A stretch of DNA of 64,000 nt from Ligustrum vulgare (lineage: Eukaryota; Streptophyta; Magnoliopsida; Lamiales; Oleaceae). Both the position numbers and the translations under genes were made by a program. This document shows positions 21,468-33,634 of the stretch, in pieces; within the stretch, counting starts at the first letter, position 1; each line of letters opens with the position of its first letter. The notes under the pieces are model-generated. The model ran no database searches. It was not told the DNA's origin and saw only the letters and a list, made by a program, of their open reading frames with translations. Location of the stretch: positions 21,521,491-21,585,490 of the forward strand of contig OY743190.1 of assembly GCA_963555705.1 (NCBI GenBank). The letters are read 5' to 3'.

Positions 21468-22177
21468 AAAGTTGTGAATAATAATGAGTAATAGTTACAA
21501 ATATATATTTGAAATTAATTTTTAACTTTGACTTTCATCGCAATTATATGCTTATAAATTTGTATCCAAAATGAGGTAATTATAATTGGAAAATTAGCCA
21601 AAACCCACTTCCATTTCATAATAAGGTGATAAAACTGTTATTTCAAAAATCGGGGGTATCCCATTTCTACCTCACCCCCTAATTACACACCATTAAAGCA
21701 CACCCACCCCTTAACTCTACTTCATTTTCAACTTAGGCTCTGTTAGACAATACTATAACAATTACAAATTAGTTTATTTACGTCTTTTAGATAAAATATG
21801 TGGTTAAAAGTTTGAGAAAAAATGTGCGATTAAAAGTGGTTTGAGAAATTGCTTTGTTTATAAATTGTATGATAGCGTTAAATAACGGATGCTTAAAATA
21901 AAAGTTCACAATCCATCACTCAATGACAATAGTCGGCCTGACATAGCAACGATGATGGCTATAATAGTAGCATGTCGCTGGCGCTTGTCGCTGCACTTAG
22001 AAGTAGTGGTGACTTGCTCTGTGATGTATGCATTTATTTGGTGGTGGTGGAGAAAATATGGGTGATTTGTGTGTGCGCCCAGACCCATGTGCATAAAAGT
22101 GGTCATGGTGGTTAGGTGGCAGTATTCTTTAGTGGTTGTTGTGGTGGTGATAAGTCGACGGTGCGTTTCGAGTGCAG
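21468..22177. other. Intergenic stretch with MITE-like sequence
   Basis: 21740-21880 (TGTGGTTAAAAGTTTGAG, AAAAGTGGTTTGAGAAA) resembles the MITE ends at 23208-23300 and 26612-26669. Beyond 22020 it becomes GGTGG-rich. No gene is seen. Confidence 0.4.
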
Positions 22178-22289
<112 letters not shown>

Positions 22290-22369
22290 TAGGTGATGAT
22301 GTATGTATATGTGTGTTCTTATGTTGGTATGTACATATATGTATACGTGTGCTTTACATTAATGTAGAT

Positions 22370-23041
22370 GGTTGAGGTGCGGTGGTTGCTCTAGTGGTTG
22401 TAGGTTGTGGTAGTGGTAGTATTGGTGTTACTGTTGCGGTTGTCAGTTGGAGGTGGTTGTCATGGTGGTGCATTGAATGTGGTGGTAATGCGTTTGAGGA
22501 GGAGGTGGTGGTGGTAGTTATGAAGTGCTGGTGGCATTTTGAGTAGTGTCGGCGGTGGTTGAGTAGAGTGGAGTAGGATAGGATCTGATAGGGTAGGGTA
22601 AGGTGGAGTAGGATAGGATGAGATGGTAGAGATGAAGGGTAATTTTTACCACTAATTTGGTAACTATGATCAATTAATTGAATAATTGTGACTTATAAAT
22701 TTGATAATTTGTGATTAAAAAAGCAATGACCTATAAAGTTTGTGATTTGTAACTTAGAAATGAATTATGATAAATTAGTTTGATAATTTTTTATCGAAAA
22801 ATAAGTCTTGACATATAAATTTTGATTTGTAATTGAGAAATAAGTTGTAGTTGATTAATTTGATAATATGTAACCTACAAAATTTGTAATATATGACCTT
22901 GACCATAAGTTATGTTATTTTGACCTTAACATATTTAAATACTTATTTTATTAATAAAATATATTTAAAGCCTATTTTATTAGTTACCACCTGATTTTTT
23001 GAAGAAATTTTTAACTTTGTCAATGTCGAAATGAATCTTTA
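22370..23041. repeat. GGTGG-rich block and GTGAC-type repeat, copy 3
   Basis: GGTGGTTGT and GTGGTGGTGG phrases (22370-22560) and GGATAGGATGAGATGG phrases (22575-22630) precede GTGAC-type units (22640-22920, AATTGTGACTTATAAATTTG, AATTTGTGATTAAAAAAG). The A/T tail (22920-23041) resembles 310-420. The order GGTGG then GTGAC matches the inverted copy at 11745-12900. Confidence 0.55.
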
Positions 23042-23509
23042 AAGTTTCGTGGTTATGTATTTTTTTTTTCTAATTGGCATTCCTCAGTTGTCCAATACAG
23101 CTCAAGTAGGGCCACAAGCCACTACGAGGCCAAAATGGCCAGTGTATGAATTGATAGTCCTATACCCCTGCAACCATGTTTTATTAAGTGGAAATCCCTT
23201 AATAATTCAGCCTATGTTTGGTTAAAAAAATAAATAAATCAATGAATGTTATGTTTTCAAGGTAAAATATGTGGTTAAAAGTGGTTTAAAAAATGTATGT
23301 GGTCAATGTAAAATGTGATCCCCAAGTTGATGATATTCTGAACTTGGAGGACCACGTGTGCAATAAAGGTTGGAGGGCTTATTTGCAACCACCTTTTGGA
23401 CCCTTGGATCAGATCCAAGGGCTGAGATTATTTCATAAAGGGTATTTCCTTACCTTTTGGCTCATACTCGATGACTTCTTCCGCTCTCATTCTGATTACG
23501 CATCTGTAG

Positions 23510-23894
23510 TGGAAAAAATTCTTTGAATCTCTTCGTGCGATTGGAACCTTGTCTGCCCTTTGTTATTGAGATTATATACAAGTGTATAGACTAGAGTGTG
23601 CTTTTCTTTGTATAGTAGTCCGGTGCAGTTTCCTTTATTGTTAGGGGGTTCGGTGTTCGGTTCTTGAGAAGAACTTGGTGCATGAAGGGTGCGTGATTTA
23701 TTGGTTGATTCTGTACTCAATAACTCTCATTGGAAGGTTGATTCATAGTGGAATGGGCTTAATTACTGAGCCTCTCAAATGTAGGCAATTGCCAAACTGG
23801 GTCACCAAATTCTTGAGGTATTGTTGTTCATTACTTGTTTATGTTATTGATTTATCTGCACAATTAGTTGATTAGAACGTGAAAAATTTGAGCA
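23510..23894 (+). repeat. 5' LTR of the RT-less copia element (shared part)
   Basis: Matches 26228-26611 (TTGAATCTCTTCGTGCGATTGG, CCTTTGTTATTGAGATTATA, TTCCTTTATTGTTAGGGGGT). It ends GAGCA at 23894, two bases before the primer-binding site. Extension left to about 23302 is likely but not shared with the other copy. Confidence 0.75.
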
Positions 23895-23896
23895 AC

Positions 23897-23908
23897 TGGT
23901 ACCAGAGC
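23897..23908 (+). other. Primer-binding site of copia element
   Basis: TGGTACCAGAGC, one base different from the common TGGTATCAGAGC complement of initiator Met tRNA, two bases after the LTR. Confidence 0.75.
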
Positions 23909-24446
23909 CAATTAGAGCTTTTTTTTTAATATGCTCGTGAATATGATTTTAGGGCTTTTATTGTTTTTTGGGTGGTTTTTTGTGTTTTTGAATTAGATAC
24001 TGCAGTAATTTTGAGTTCTTGTGATTTTTCAAAAAATCCCGCATCCCAGTTGATTGTGCGGTAACTGTGATCCTCTCCTGTGATCGTTCTTGGTGCTCTT
24101 CTTGTCTCTTGGATACTTGGTGAGATTTTTTCAACTCACATCTTGATAAGAATAAGATTATTGTATTTTGGGCATATTGCAACTCGATTTTGCATGCGGA
24201 TTTTTTTTGAGATTCTGACTGTTAATGATAATACAGTGTATGGATGTGTGCATGTTATTGCTGCTTGTTTGAAAACTGTTTTTTGTGAATCTTGAATTTG
24301 AAAAACTTTTTTCTGTTATTTTTTTGTGAATTTGAATTGTAAATTCACAAATGGGATTGAGTAGTTAACATTCTTTTACAGAACCTATTATGGGTTTGAG
24401 GGTCGAAATTCGATGGAAAGGGGGACTACTCGATATAGAAACAGAA

Positions 24447-25252
24447 AATGAAGGCCATTTTTGTCCAACAAAGAATAGCTAAGGCTATTGAAGATCCACA
24501 AATAGTTTCTTTCTAATGAGATTGCTTATAGTTCTATTATTTTGCACTTATCCGATAATATCGTGAGACAAGTTGATGAATATAAGATGGCTAAAGACTT
24601 GTGGGAAGCTCTTGATACAATATTTTTAACTAAAACATTTCCTAACAAGATTTACCTTCTTTTAGAATGGATCCCGGAAAGGAATTAGAAAGAAACTTAA
24701 GTGATTTTAGCATCATAGTTAAAGAGTATGGCTCATAATGATAAAAAATTTGATGATGAGGACCTAGTAGTTATTTTATTGAACTCTTTACCTAAAACTT
24801 ATAAAGATATAAAAAATGTTATAAAATACTCTAGGGATAAATTGACTCAAGCTATTGTGATTGATGCTGTGAAATCTAAAGAATTTAAAGTTAAGAAAGA
24901 ACAAAAGGCAAACCACGGAGAGATGAGTATGTTTGTGAAAGGCAGACTAGATAAAAGAGACAATAACTTCCACTTTAAGAAAGGGAGAAGTAAGTCTAAA
25001 GGTAGGTCTAAGTCTAGAAAGAAATTCAATAGAAAGTGTTACCATTGTAGGAAAGAGGGACACTTTAGGAAAGATTGCTTTGAACTAAAAAGAAAACAAA
25101 ATAGAGATCAAAACAATGAGGAAATTAGCAATATAGCTATTGGCCTAGACTTATATAGCTTGCATGTCATGACTGTGTCAAGTGATGACATGAGTGAGGA
25201 ATGGATACTTGATTCAGGATTCACTTTTCATATGTGTTCTGTTAGGTCTTGA
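24447..25252 (+). pseudogene. Copia gag and protease start
   Basis: Begins MKAIFVQQRIAKAIEDPQ, typical of copia gag, and is soon broken. A long frame from 24728 has the gag core (DDEDLVVILLNSLPKTY), a basic Lys/Ser/Arg stretch, the intact CCHC knuckle CYHCRKEGHFRKDC, and the protease start EEWILDSGFTFHM with the D-S-G active site. The frame then closes at 25252. Confidence 0.8.
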
Positions 25253-26246
25253 TTTTATAACTAACCTAGAAAAGTATACACGGGGGATAATAATACCCGA
25301 CTGTTGTTGGCATTGGTGAAATTGCTATTAGGATGCATGATAGCATTGTCAGGACAATGAACAATGTCAGATATGTTCCTCATCTTAAAAGGAATCTCAT
25401 CTCATTGGGAATTCTTGAAGATGAGGGACATGTGTTTAAGTCTGACGATAATACTTTGAAGATAATGAAGGGTTCAATGATTGTTATGAAAGGATCTAAG
25501 AGAAATGGGCTGTATTACCTTGCAGGTGAAGTTGTATCTTCATAGAATTGCAATTCCTTCACTTTGACTGAGAGTAAATCTGAATTGTGGCATAATAGAA
25601 TGGGACATATAGGAAATAAGGGGTTGAAGTTCTTAAGTGAACAAAAATTACTTGGTAAAGAAGTAATTGAACCCATAAACTTTTGTGAGACCCTGTTCTC
25701 GGTAAATCACATAGTGTCATTCAAAGTAGGATATCATTAATCTAAGAGATCCTTAGACTATGTCCATGCTAATTTAAGGGGGCCAGAAAAACATCCTACT
25801 TTTGGTGGAAACAAATTCTTTCTATCCCTTCTTGATGACTATTCTAGAAAAGTATGGGTTTTCCCATTGAAGACTAAATCTGAGATATTTCCCAAATTTA
25901 TAGCCTGGTTAAAAGTTGTGCAAAATAGAATAGAAAGAAACTAAAAAACTTTAAGAATTGATGATGGCTTGAGTTTTGTAATTGAGTTTGACAACTTTTG
26001 TAAAGAAAAGGGATAGAGAGACAAAGAACTGTAAAATACACACCACAACAGAATGGGGTGGCTAAAAGAATGAACAGAACCTTAATGAATAAGGTTAGGT
26101 GTATGTTAATTACCTCAGGACTTGCCAAAGGATTATGGACTGAAGCTGTTAGTACTGCAGCTTACCTTATCAATAGATCCCCATCTAGTTTTGTGAATTT
26201 TAAGACTCCACAAGATTTGCAGACTAGTAGAAAAAAATTTCTTTGA
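25253..26246 (+). pseudogene. Copia protease end, integrase zinc-binding region and core
   Basis: YVPHLKRNLISLGILEDEGH is the conserved copia protease end. LWHNRMGHIGNKGL is the integrase HHCC start, LLDDYSRKVWVF the core, and RIDDGLSF holds the second catalytic Asp position. The third catalytic residue, Glu in the family's GVAERMNRT-like block, reads Lys here (AAA, 26064-26066). Stops lie near 25545, 25738, 25941 and 26014. The frame runs into LTR sequence at about 26228. Confidence 0.8.
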
Positions 26247-26611
26247 ATCTCTTAGTGTGATTGGAACCTTGGTTGCCCTTTGTTATTGAGATTATACGCA
26301 AGTGTATAGATTAGAGTATGTTTGTCTTTGTATAGTAGTCTTTGGTGCAGTTTCCTTTATTGTTAGGGGGTTCGGTTCTTGAAAAGAACCTGGTGCGTGA
26401 TTTCTTGGTCGATTCTTGTGCTCAATAACTCTCATTAGAAGGTTGATTCAAACTTTCATAGTGGATCAGGTTTAATCACTGAGCCCCCCCAGATGTATGC
26501 AATTGCCAATCTGGGTCAGCAAATTCTTGAGGTTGTGTTGTTCTTTTCTTGTTTCTTGTTTATGTTATTGATTTATCCGCATAATTAGTTGATTAGAATG
26601 AGAAAAATACG
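26228..26611 (+). repeat. 3' LTR (left-truncated) of the RT-less copia element
   Basis: Similar to 23510-23894 with substitutions and small indels; the extreme right end is degenerate (GAGAAAAATACG against GTGAAAAATTTG). The divergence suggests an old insertion. Confidence 0.7.
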
Positions 26612-26678
26612 AAAGGTTAAAAAGTAGTTTGAGAAAATGTGTTTATAAACAAGTTTACCAAATGGAGGTTTAATAATT

Positions 26679-28009
26679 TACCGTTTTCCATTTGATTTTA
26701 TAACTGTCGTGTTCTTATTTGAATGATCCCAATACTCACGGTCTGCTACGAGGACATTGGCGAATTGGGTGGGAGAGCTTGTCACGGGCTCAGAGATCTC
26801 CCTTACTAATGTGTCACAGCATGTAGGACTGAATGATATATTATTGGAAAATGCATTAACGGTGTCCCGTATGCAGGTATGAAAGCATACTCCTACCTAA
26901 AGTATCGTGCTACTATGTTATAAATCAGCTTGCTGGTCCGTGTGTATAGGAGGCTAACCCGAATGCCTGCGGGCATCGCAGGTGTCGGAAGGTAGGTCCG
27001 TCATATACCGCTGTCGATTATCCTATTCATGGCTTTGGTTATCTTCGCTTAGTCCATGAGTGCAACTGCAAAGTAATGAAGAATAGAGAGAGGGGTGAAT
27101 GAGGAGTACGAATAACACATAAAGAAGAGAAAAGTACAAAACTATGAATGCATAAGCAATATCCAAGAAGCATACAAATTAAGTATACCTAATGATATGT
27201 TAGGATATACACTATCTAGATAATTCATCACTGCTAAAGAGAAGGTCACATTGGTAACTACTCTAGAATATTAGAACACTCGATGGCTTCAAAATTAAAT
27301 AATTTGTTGAACAAGAGGGTCAGTAAACTGGGAAGCAGTATACTTGATGACACTTTCACTCCAACTCTCTAAAAATGAGCCAGTTCATGCGCTCAACATA
27401 AAAGAATTCAAGTTTTCAATCCCTTTTAGACAAGCATCTTCGTCAAGAACTACTAACCCGGGCGAGTTGAGAAATAGTGGATCTATAAAAAGTTCTTTTT
27501 GATGAAAACTAACTAAAGGAACATAGAAAAATCGGTCCTAAATCCTTAAGCTTTAGAAATCAAATTGATGCAACTATCACCATCCATTGGTTTGGGACTA
27601 GCTTTCATGGATTGATATTAAAACAATTAAAAATGTCCACAAAGAAGTTATGCATGGGAAGCCGAAGACTGAACTCAAGCTGAGAGACGAATACGAAGAT
27701 AAAACTAGAAGGAGACTTGACAGGTCTTTGACCCTCCTCTGGAGCTAGTAATTCATAGACTTTGGGGATGGCAGAGTGCCTACGAAGCGAGTTAAGATGA
27801 TAATAGGAAAGACGATCTCCATATAAGAAGTGAAGTTCCATTCGAGAATGAAAGCGTACATACATCATCACCATGCTCGAAATCGGGAGTATCAACTATC
27901 ATGACTTTCTAGAATTTTAAACCTGCAAAATTAGCAAAAAAAATCTCAACCTCAAAAAATGGGGCACCACATGTGGAAGGGGACTTTCCCACCTCCTGAC
28001 ATGAAACCA
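26679..28009. other. Unidentified stretch
   Basis: 26720-27060 is less A/T-rich and looks gene-like in texture but has no long frame. A minus-strand frame at 27605-27895 (96 residues, with LSYYHLNSLRRHSAIPKVYE) matches nothing I recognise. It may be an old gene fragment or lost retroelement sequence. Confidence 0.3.
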
Positions 28010-28741
28010 GGTCCCACTAGGGCTGGGCACACAAGCCGTTAAACCGCGGACCCGACCCGAACCGTTTTGGGTCGGGTCGACTTGATCACGGGCTGGGTCG
28101 GGTTTAATCGATCGGTTTCACGGTTCACATTTGAAACCGATTCAACCAAAATATAAAGCCCTAGTGTGAAGTGCTCTCTCAAATTCTAACCCAGTTCATT
28201 ACAGATTCAAGGCCATTAATCTCTAAATTCTTAAAGGGCAAGGATCTAGAAGACAAGGAGGCCTTCAATATTGTCAGCATCAATTACTTTAATCCTGCCA
28301 TCTTTGCAACTCAATCAATAAAGAAGAAAAAGGAGGGCACGAAAAAATCAAAATTTTGAAACCAGATTTCCATAACAGATTCTATCCTCTTCTCGCTCCT
28401 CATACATGAACAGGGTCAGCAATATTCTCAGTGAAGTTTATGTAGAGAATGCATCAGTGAGGTCGGTTGGGTGTTGAAATTGGAGGATTTACATATAAGG
28501 CCATGTACTTTGTAGTCTTTGTTGAGCAGAAATTCTGGAGTCTGGAGTCGGTGGCCATTATGAGTGCTATTGAAAATGAGAAATTATATAGAGAGGTGAT
28601 ATTTAATAACCCGACCCGACCCAAACTGACCTGATTCCGATCGAGTCCGTTTCAGAATTTTAAAACCGAGATTATTTCGGGTCGGGTCGACTTTGGGCCA
28701 AACCCGACCCGACCCGAACATTGCCCAGGCCTAGGTCCTAC
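28010..28741. mobile_element. hAT-like non-autonomous element with 8-bp duplication
   Basis: Body 28018-28733 (716 bp), starting TAGGGCTGGGCA and ending TGCCCAGGCCTA; the ends match as inverted repeats at 11 of 12 positions. Flanks are GGTCCCAC (28010-28017) and GGTCCTAC (28734-28741), one mismatch in 8. GACCCGACCCG and GGGTCGGGTC repeats lie near both ends. The inside is A/T-rich with no transposase. Confidence 0.75.
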
Positions 28742-28990
28742 GGTGAGCTGGGAATATTAGGCCTAACTCGTTTTGCGAGTTGAAGCCTATGACCCAGCTC
28801 GCACAGTGAGATGGGAATTTTTGTCCTAGCTCACTCAGTAAACTGGGAGAACATAGTTGGGGATACAGGGAGCTGGGGATCTTATACCCTAACTAGTTGT
28901 ACGAGACCAACTCACCCGTGAGTTGAGGTGCCCACCCTGGAAGAAGGTTCCGACCCTGATGAATGATAAAAATCCTAACCCTAACTCTTG
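28742..28990. repeat. Degenerate tandem repeat with GAGCTGGGA core
   Basis: About three imperfect units of 60-65 bp, each with a GTGAGCTGGGAAT-like start (28742, 28806, 28868) and a CCTAACTCGTTTTGCGAG-like second half. Confidence 0.5.
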
Positions 28991-29155
28991 CTCGGGACGA
29001 ATATCTACATGCATCAACAAGTAAAATGAAAAAAATGATCCACAATGCTAGATAAACTTTCAATCTTCCATGAGTGTGAAATTGAACAATTAATTTACAA
29101 CTATGTTTCCAGATAATGCTACTACAAATGAGTTTGGCTTATCCGATGTTCGATC

Positions 29156-29201
<46 letters not shown>

Positions 29202-30796
29202 ACTTTAAATCATCAATTAGATTAGAAAATCTTGATGATTAAAGATGTTTCAAGTCAAAACTAACCACCATTAGTGGTCAATTCTTTCCTTTCCCACTTG
29301 TAACATTCATCCCCCAATAGATATTTCTTTTCTCTCCCAAGATACAAATCTAGAGGGTACTCTCAAATCACTCTTTTCTTTTTTCCACTCTAGTTTGGTT
29401 GTATTTTACCAACAATTTTGACAATCTAGAAATGCACTGATTCTTTACTAAATGAGTGCTTCGAAATTCGAGCTTGTACTAAGCAATTCAAACATACTAT
29501 TAATCTAAGTCCTTATACAAGTACAAATGCATGATTTCTAAAAACTAACGTGATGATTGCTCGTGACTTCCCAACTCCCTCGAGCTTTCTAATTGACCCA
29601 TGTAGTAAGCCTTAGATCGGAAACTCCCCGATTCTATTAAGATCAAAGGGTAGTAGATTTCGAAATACCCCTACTGACTTAATAACTTGAGTAAAAAAGG
29701 CTACGATGTGAGGTAGACTTATTAAGCAAATGCAATGATGACGATAATATCTTTTTTTCAAAGTGTGTGTACCCTACTCATTAAGCTTTCTAATTGACCC
29801 ATGTAGCGAGCTTTAGGCCGGTGGCTCCCAAGTTTCAAACTCAAGACACCAAGTTTCAAGATACTTCTACGGGCTTAATCACTCAAGTTAAAAGGGCTTC
29901 GAGATAGGGCAATGCAAGAATTAAAATGGGCTTAGATCTCTAGCATATGATCATTACCTAGCTTATACTTGGAAAACGACACTCCACACAAAACTTTTTA
30001 TTTTCAACATGCATGAAATCACCACACGTCTAGACCATCTCCTTCACCGGGTCGACCACCCCCAAACTCGTCTTATAATAGGATCAAGAGATTTAGAGCA
30101 TTAGGAAAAATTGGATAGGTTGATAAAAATTTAAAATACAAGCTCACAACCTAGTTCTTCTACTCTATTAACCTCTTCACCATTCAACAATTCCCAAACT
30201 CACCAACAATTAATTATGACTATTGTGCTCAATGTACATAGGATCTTGCATGGATAAACCTTTTGTAATAATAGACACTAGCAGCATATTGGTCATAAAT
30301 CATAAATTAACAATAATTTCAAACATCAAAATCTCTTAAGCCGGAAAGGCTATCTAGCATGTCAATATTCAAAACAAAATACGCAATATCGAACATCAGA
30401 ACATCAAAGGCTGGCAAGGCAATTTAAAATGTTCACAAGCAAAGTGAAACCAACACCCCAAACTTAAATTAAACATTCTCCTCAATGTAGACAAGAGCAT
30501 AATATAAAGAAGGGAATGGTTAATGGAACTTCCCCGGATTGATGCTTGAATGATGTTCAACTTTGACCTAAGCTTTCGATTCTCTTGGTAAGCAAATCTC
30601 CCCCAAACTTGTTGAGGACAAGGCCACTTAGGATTTCAAAAATTCAACCTACAAAAGTTGATGATTAACCAAATTAGAAACAATAAAAATAGAAACAAGT
30701 AACTATGAACAAATAAGCCAAAAAATAGAAATTTGAGTTGCCTCCCAAAAAGCGCTTGGTTAAAGATAAAGTTGTAAGCTCGAATTTTGGATACAA
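28991..30796 (-). other. 3' non-coding region of the Athila-like element
   Basis: Non-coding DNA between integrase and the missing 3' LTR. Two related blocks share TTTCTAATTGACCCATGTAG (about 29585-29730 and 29785-29930). GAGTTGCCTCCCAAAAAGCG near 30732 is a phrase I associate with Athila-type elements. No envelope-like frame is readable. No copy of the 41954-43625 LTR is found on this side. Confidence 0.5.
29157..29200. repeat. (GT)n microsatellite
   Basis: Twenty-two uninterrupted GT units. Confidence 0.95.
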
Positions 30797-31291
30797 TTAT
30801 TTCGGATTTGCAAGAGGGATGAATGACTTCTCCTTTTCAAAATCACCACCCAAGTATAGTGTCAAGCATTGCCCATTGACTTTGAAGTTCCCTTTTCCCT
30901 CATGATAAAGTTCGACCGCTCCATGTGGGAAGATTTGAGCAATAGTGAAAGATCTCGACCATCTAGAGTGGAGTTTACCAGGGAACAATCGTAGTCTAGA
31001 ATTGTAGAGAAGAACTTGTTGTCCAACTTGGAAATCTCGCTTCAAAATATTCTTGTCATGCCACTTCTTTGTCTTCTCTTTGTACATCCGGGCATTCTCA
31101 TATGATTCAAGGTGAAACTCATCAAGTTCATTAAGTTGGAGTAGTCTTTTCACACCGGCCAACTTCATATCAAAATTCAAGATTTTTGTTGCCCAATAAG
31201 ATCGGTGCTCGAGCTCAACCAAAAGGTGACATGCCTTCCCAAATAAGAGGTGGAATGGAGACATACCGATGGAGGTTTTGAAGGATGTGCG
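30797..31291 (-). pseudogene. Integrase C-terminal part, Athila-like
   Basis: Minus frame reads [20 protein letters not shown], then [34 protein letters not shown] and a [20 protein letters not shown] block, all typical of the integrase tail of this branch. It is continuous with 32649-32845 across the inserted LTR. Confidence 0.8.
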
Positions 31292-32648
31292 TGTAACGCC
31301 CCGAAAATTTTATTTTAAAGAATAAAATTGTTTAACAATTTTATCCTAATGCCCTTTAATTAGTTTTAGAAATAGAAAAACTAAATGTTTTATGTTTTGA
31401 CGACAAAATTTATTTTGGCCCAAATAATTAATTATTGATGGAGGAATAATTAGTAAATCGATATTATACTCATTTTGTAGAGCGTAACTAATTAGAAATA
31501 TTAGACTCGATCAAAAGTTAATTCAAATAAGTTATGCCCAAAATATCGTAGTTAGAAAGCTATATCTTAAATTAGTAATTAATTTAGTTAGTTTTGACTT
31601 CTACTTTTCCAAATTATACACGTGTCTATAGATTACCAGATTTATTGCTTTTAACATCTTATATTTTCTTATTAGGATTAGGACTTAAAATAGATATATT
31701 GAATTAAATTTTATGCAGACCAATTTCATTTATTTTATCAACCTCCCACGTGTAGAAATTCGATTGGTTTTAAGATATCACAATTCCATTTCACTTTGAA
31801 AATTTCACACTTATCCTATTTATTATATACGATCTTTTCAGTTTTAATCGTACTGGAACTCATTCTTGTACCGTATTTTGCATTTATATATATTGTCAAA
31901 TAGTCAGATGGATTACCACACAAAATATACTTTCTCGATGTAAAAGTTTCAGAAAAATAATTATTTGAGTGCAATTTATTTTTCAGAAATTATTTGATCA
32001 AGGTCAGATACATTATGTACAAGTAGTTTAATTCTAAATAAATTCTCCATTATGTCAATATATTGTTAATTTTAATGCTTTAGACATTTAGGTCGATTTC
32101 AAAATTAAATCCTTCAGGATCGAGGTTAAATCTTTCGGGATTGATATTAAATCTTTCGGGATCGATGTGAGAATTCTTAAGTAATTCCTTGAGCTAGTTG
32201 TTATCGCGATCAGTTGCTCTAAATGAGAAAAATGTTTTGTATTAAATGTAAAATATATTTATATTATGTTGAATTGGAATTGGCACGTATCTTACTGGAT
32301 GTTTTTAAACACTCACGCTTACTTTAAAAGTTTACAGGCTAGTTTGGGCCGATTGGATTGTGACGAAATAGTGATGCAGACTGTCATGAGATTTGAAGAA
32401 TTAAAGTTACAAAGTTTTCTATTCCGATTTTATTTCATGTTAGAGACATGTTTATTTATTGAATTAAATTATTATGATTTGTTGAAAAAATTCTTCAATT
32501 TCATGTTTGACAGTTTTTTTAATACAATTTTTTTTTTAAAAAAGTAACGAATCATTTATTTTATGCTTCCGCATCACCAATGAAGAAAATCATATTATTT
32601 TTAGTAACACTTAGGGTTTATAACTCTATAAAAATTCGGGGCGTTATA
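31292..32648. mobile_element. Solo LTR with TGTAACGCCCCG ends, inside integrase
   Basis: Starts TGTAACGCCCCG and ends CGGGGCGTTATA (reverse complement TATAACGCCCCG); 1,357 bp. Flanks are GTGCG and ATGCA, which fit one 5-bp duplication in which two C-to-T changes (minus-strand reading CGCAC to TGCAT) occurred on one side. Removing it joins the integrase frame at WAY. The inside has no genes. End sequence resembles Tekay-type gypsy LTRs, not proven. Confidence 0.7.
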
Positions 32649-33540
32649 ATGCAGTATGCCCATAATGTATCATCCAATTTCTTGGACCAATCCTTCCTCA
32701 AAGCATTCACCGTCACTTCAAGGATTTTCTTCAACTCTCTATTTGAAATCTCTACTTGTCCGCTTGTTTGTGGATGATAAGGAGTGAATACTCGATGTTT
32801 TACTCCATACATGGTCAAGAGTGAGTCGAAGAGGTGATTACACAAGTGTTTTCCTCCATCACTAATGATAGCTCGAAGGGTGTCATAACGAGAAAAATAT
32901 TTTTCTTTAAAAAGTTCACCATCACTCGACTATCATTGGTGGGGAGTGCCACCTCTTCCACCCACTTTGACACATAGTCCACCGCTACCAAAATGTATTG
33001 ATTTGAAAATGAGGATGGGAAAGGTCCTATGAAGTCAATACCCCAAATATCAAATATTTCCACTTCCAAAATAGAATTCAAAGGAATTTCATTTCTATTA
33101 GAAATATTACCGAGGCGTTGGCAATGATCTCATTTGGACAGAAGTGTGTGAGCATCTTTGAACAAAGTGGGCCGATAAAATCTAGATTGAAGAACCTTTG
33201 ATGTGGTTTTCACCGCAACAAAATAACCTCCATAAGGTGATGAGTGACATTGTTCAAGAATCTTCTCCATTTCATCCTCGGGAACACATCTCCGAATGAT
33301 TTGATCCGGACCCCTTTTGAACAACAATGGGTCATCCCCAAAATAATGCTTGATAACTGCGAAGAACGTTTTCCTTCGTTGATAGGAGCGGTCCGGAGGA
33401 GTGACACCACTTGCTAGAAAATTCACATGGTCCGCATACCATGGTACACTAGAAGCTTGTAGAAGATCCATGATTTGAAAAAGTTGCTTATCCGAGAATA
33501 CCTCACTTATCTCTTCATCAATAACATCCTTGGTTTGCTA
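32649..33540 (-). pseudogene. Integrase zinc finger and core, Athila-like
   Basis: YGGYFVAVKTTSKVLQSRFY and RPTLFKDAH lie in the zinc-binding region, [14 protein letters not shown] holds the first catalytic Asp, and [23 protein letters not shown] holds the catalytic Glu block. Frames change at about 33130, 33081 and 32830. Confidence 0.8.
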
Positions 33541-33634
33541 AAGTCTAGATAAGTGATCGGCTGCAAGATTCTCAGTCCCCTTTTTTTATCACGAACATCC
33601 AAATCAAACTCTTGGAGAAGAAGAATACATCTAG

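Larger units (their letters stand above)
23510..26611 (+). mobile_element. Ty1/copia element lacking reverse transcriptase
   Basis: Order: LTR, primer-binding site, gag, protease, integrase, then directly the second LTR. Reverse transcriptase and RNase H are absent. The 5' LTR probably begins upstream, near 23302, because sequence there runs smoothly into it; the right LTR then lacks its first 200 bp or so, with integrase fused into LTR sequence at about 26228 and no purine tract. That points to a deletion spanning RT and the LTR start. Stops and shifts make it inactive. No clean target duplication is visible. Confidence 0.75.
23199..26678. mobile_element. MITE with 9-bp duplication TTAATAATT, split by a copia element
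   Basis: TTAATAATT occurs at 23199-23207 and 26670-26678. Just inside are CAGCCTATGTTTGGT and the reverse complement of ACCTCCATTTGGT, imperfect terminal repeats. Inner sequence on both sides shares TGGTTAAAAGTGGTTT. A copia-type element lies between. A 9-bp duplication suits Mutator-type elements, but the short repeats leave the class open. Confidence 0.5.

Noticed and set aside
28991..30796. Envelope-like gene of the Athila-like element
   Set aside because: Athila relatives may have one here, but I find no frame of useful length or membrane pattern.
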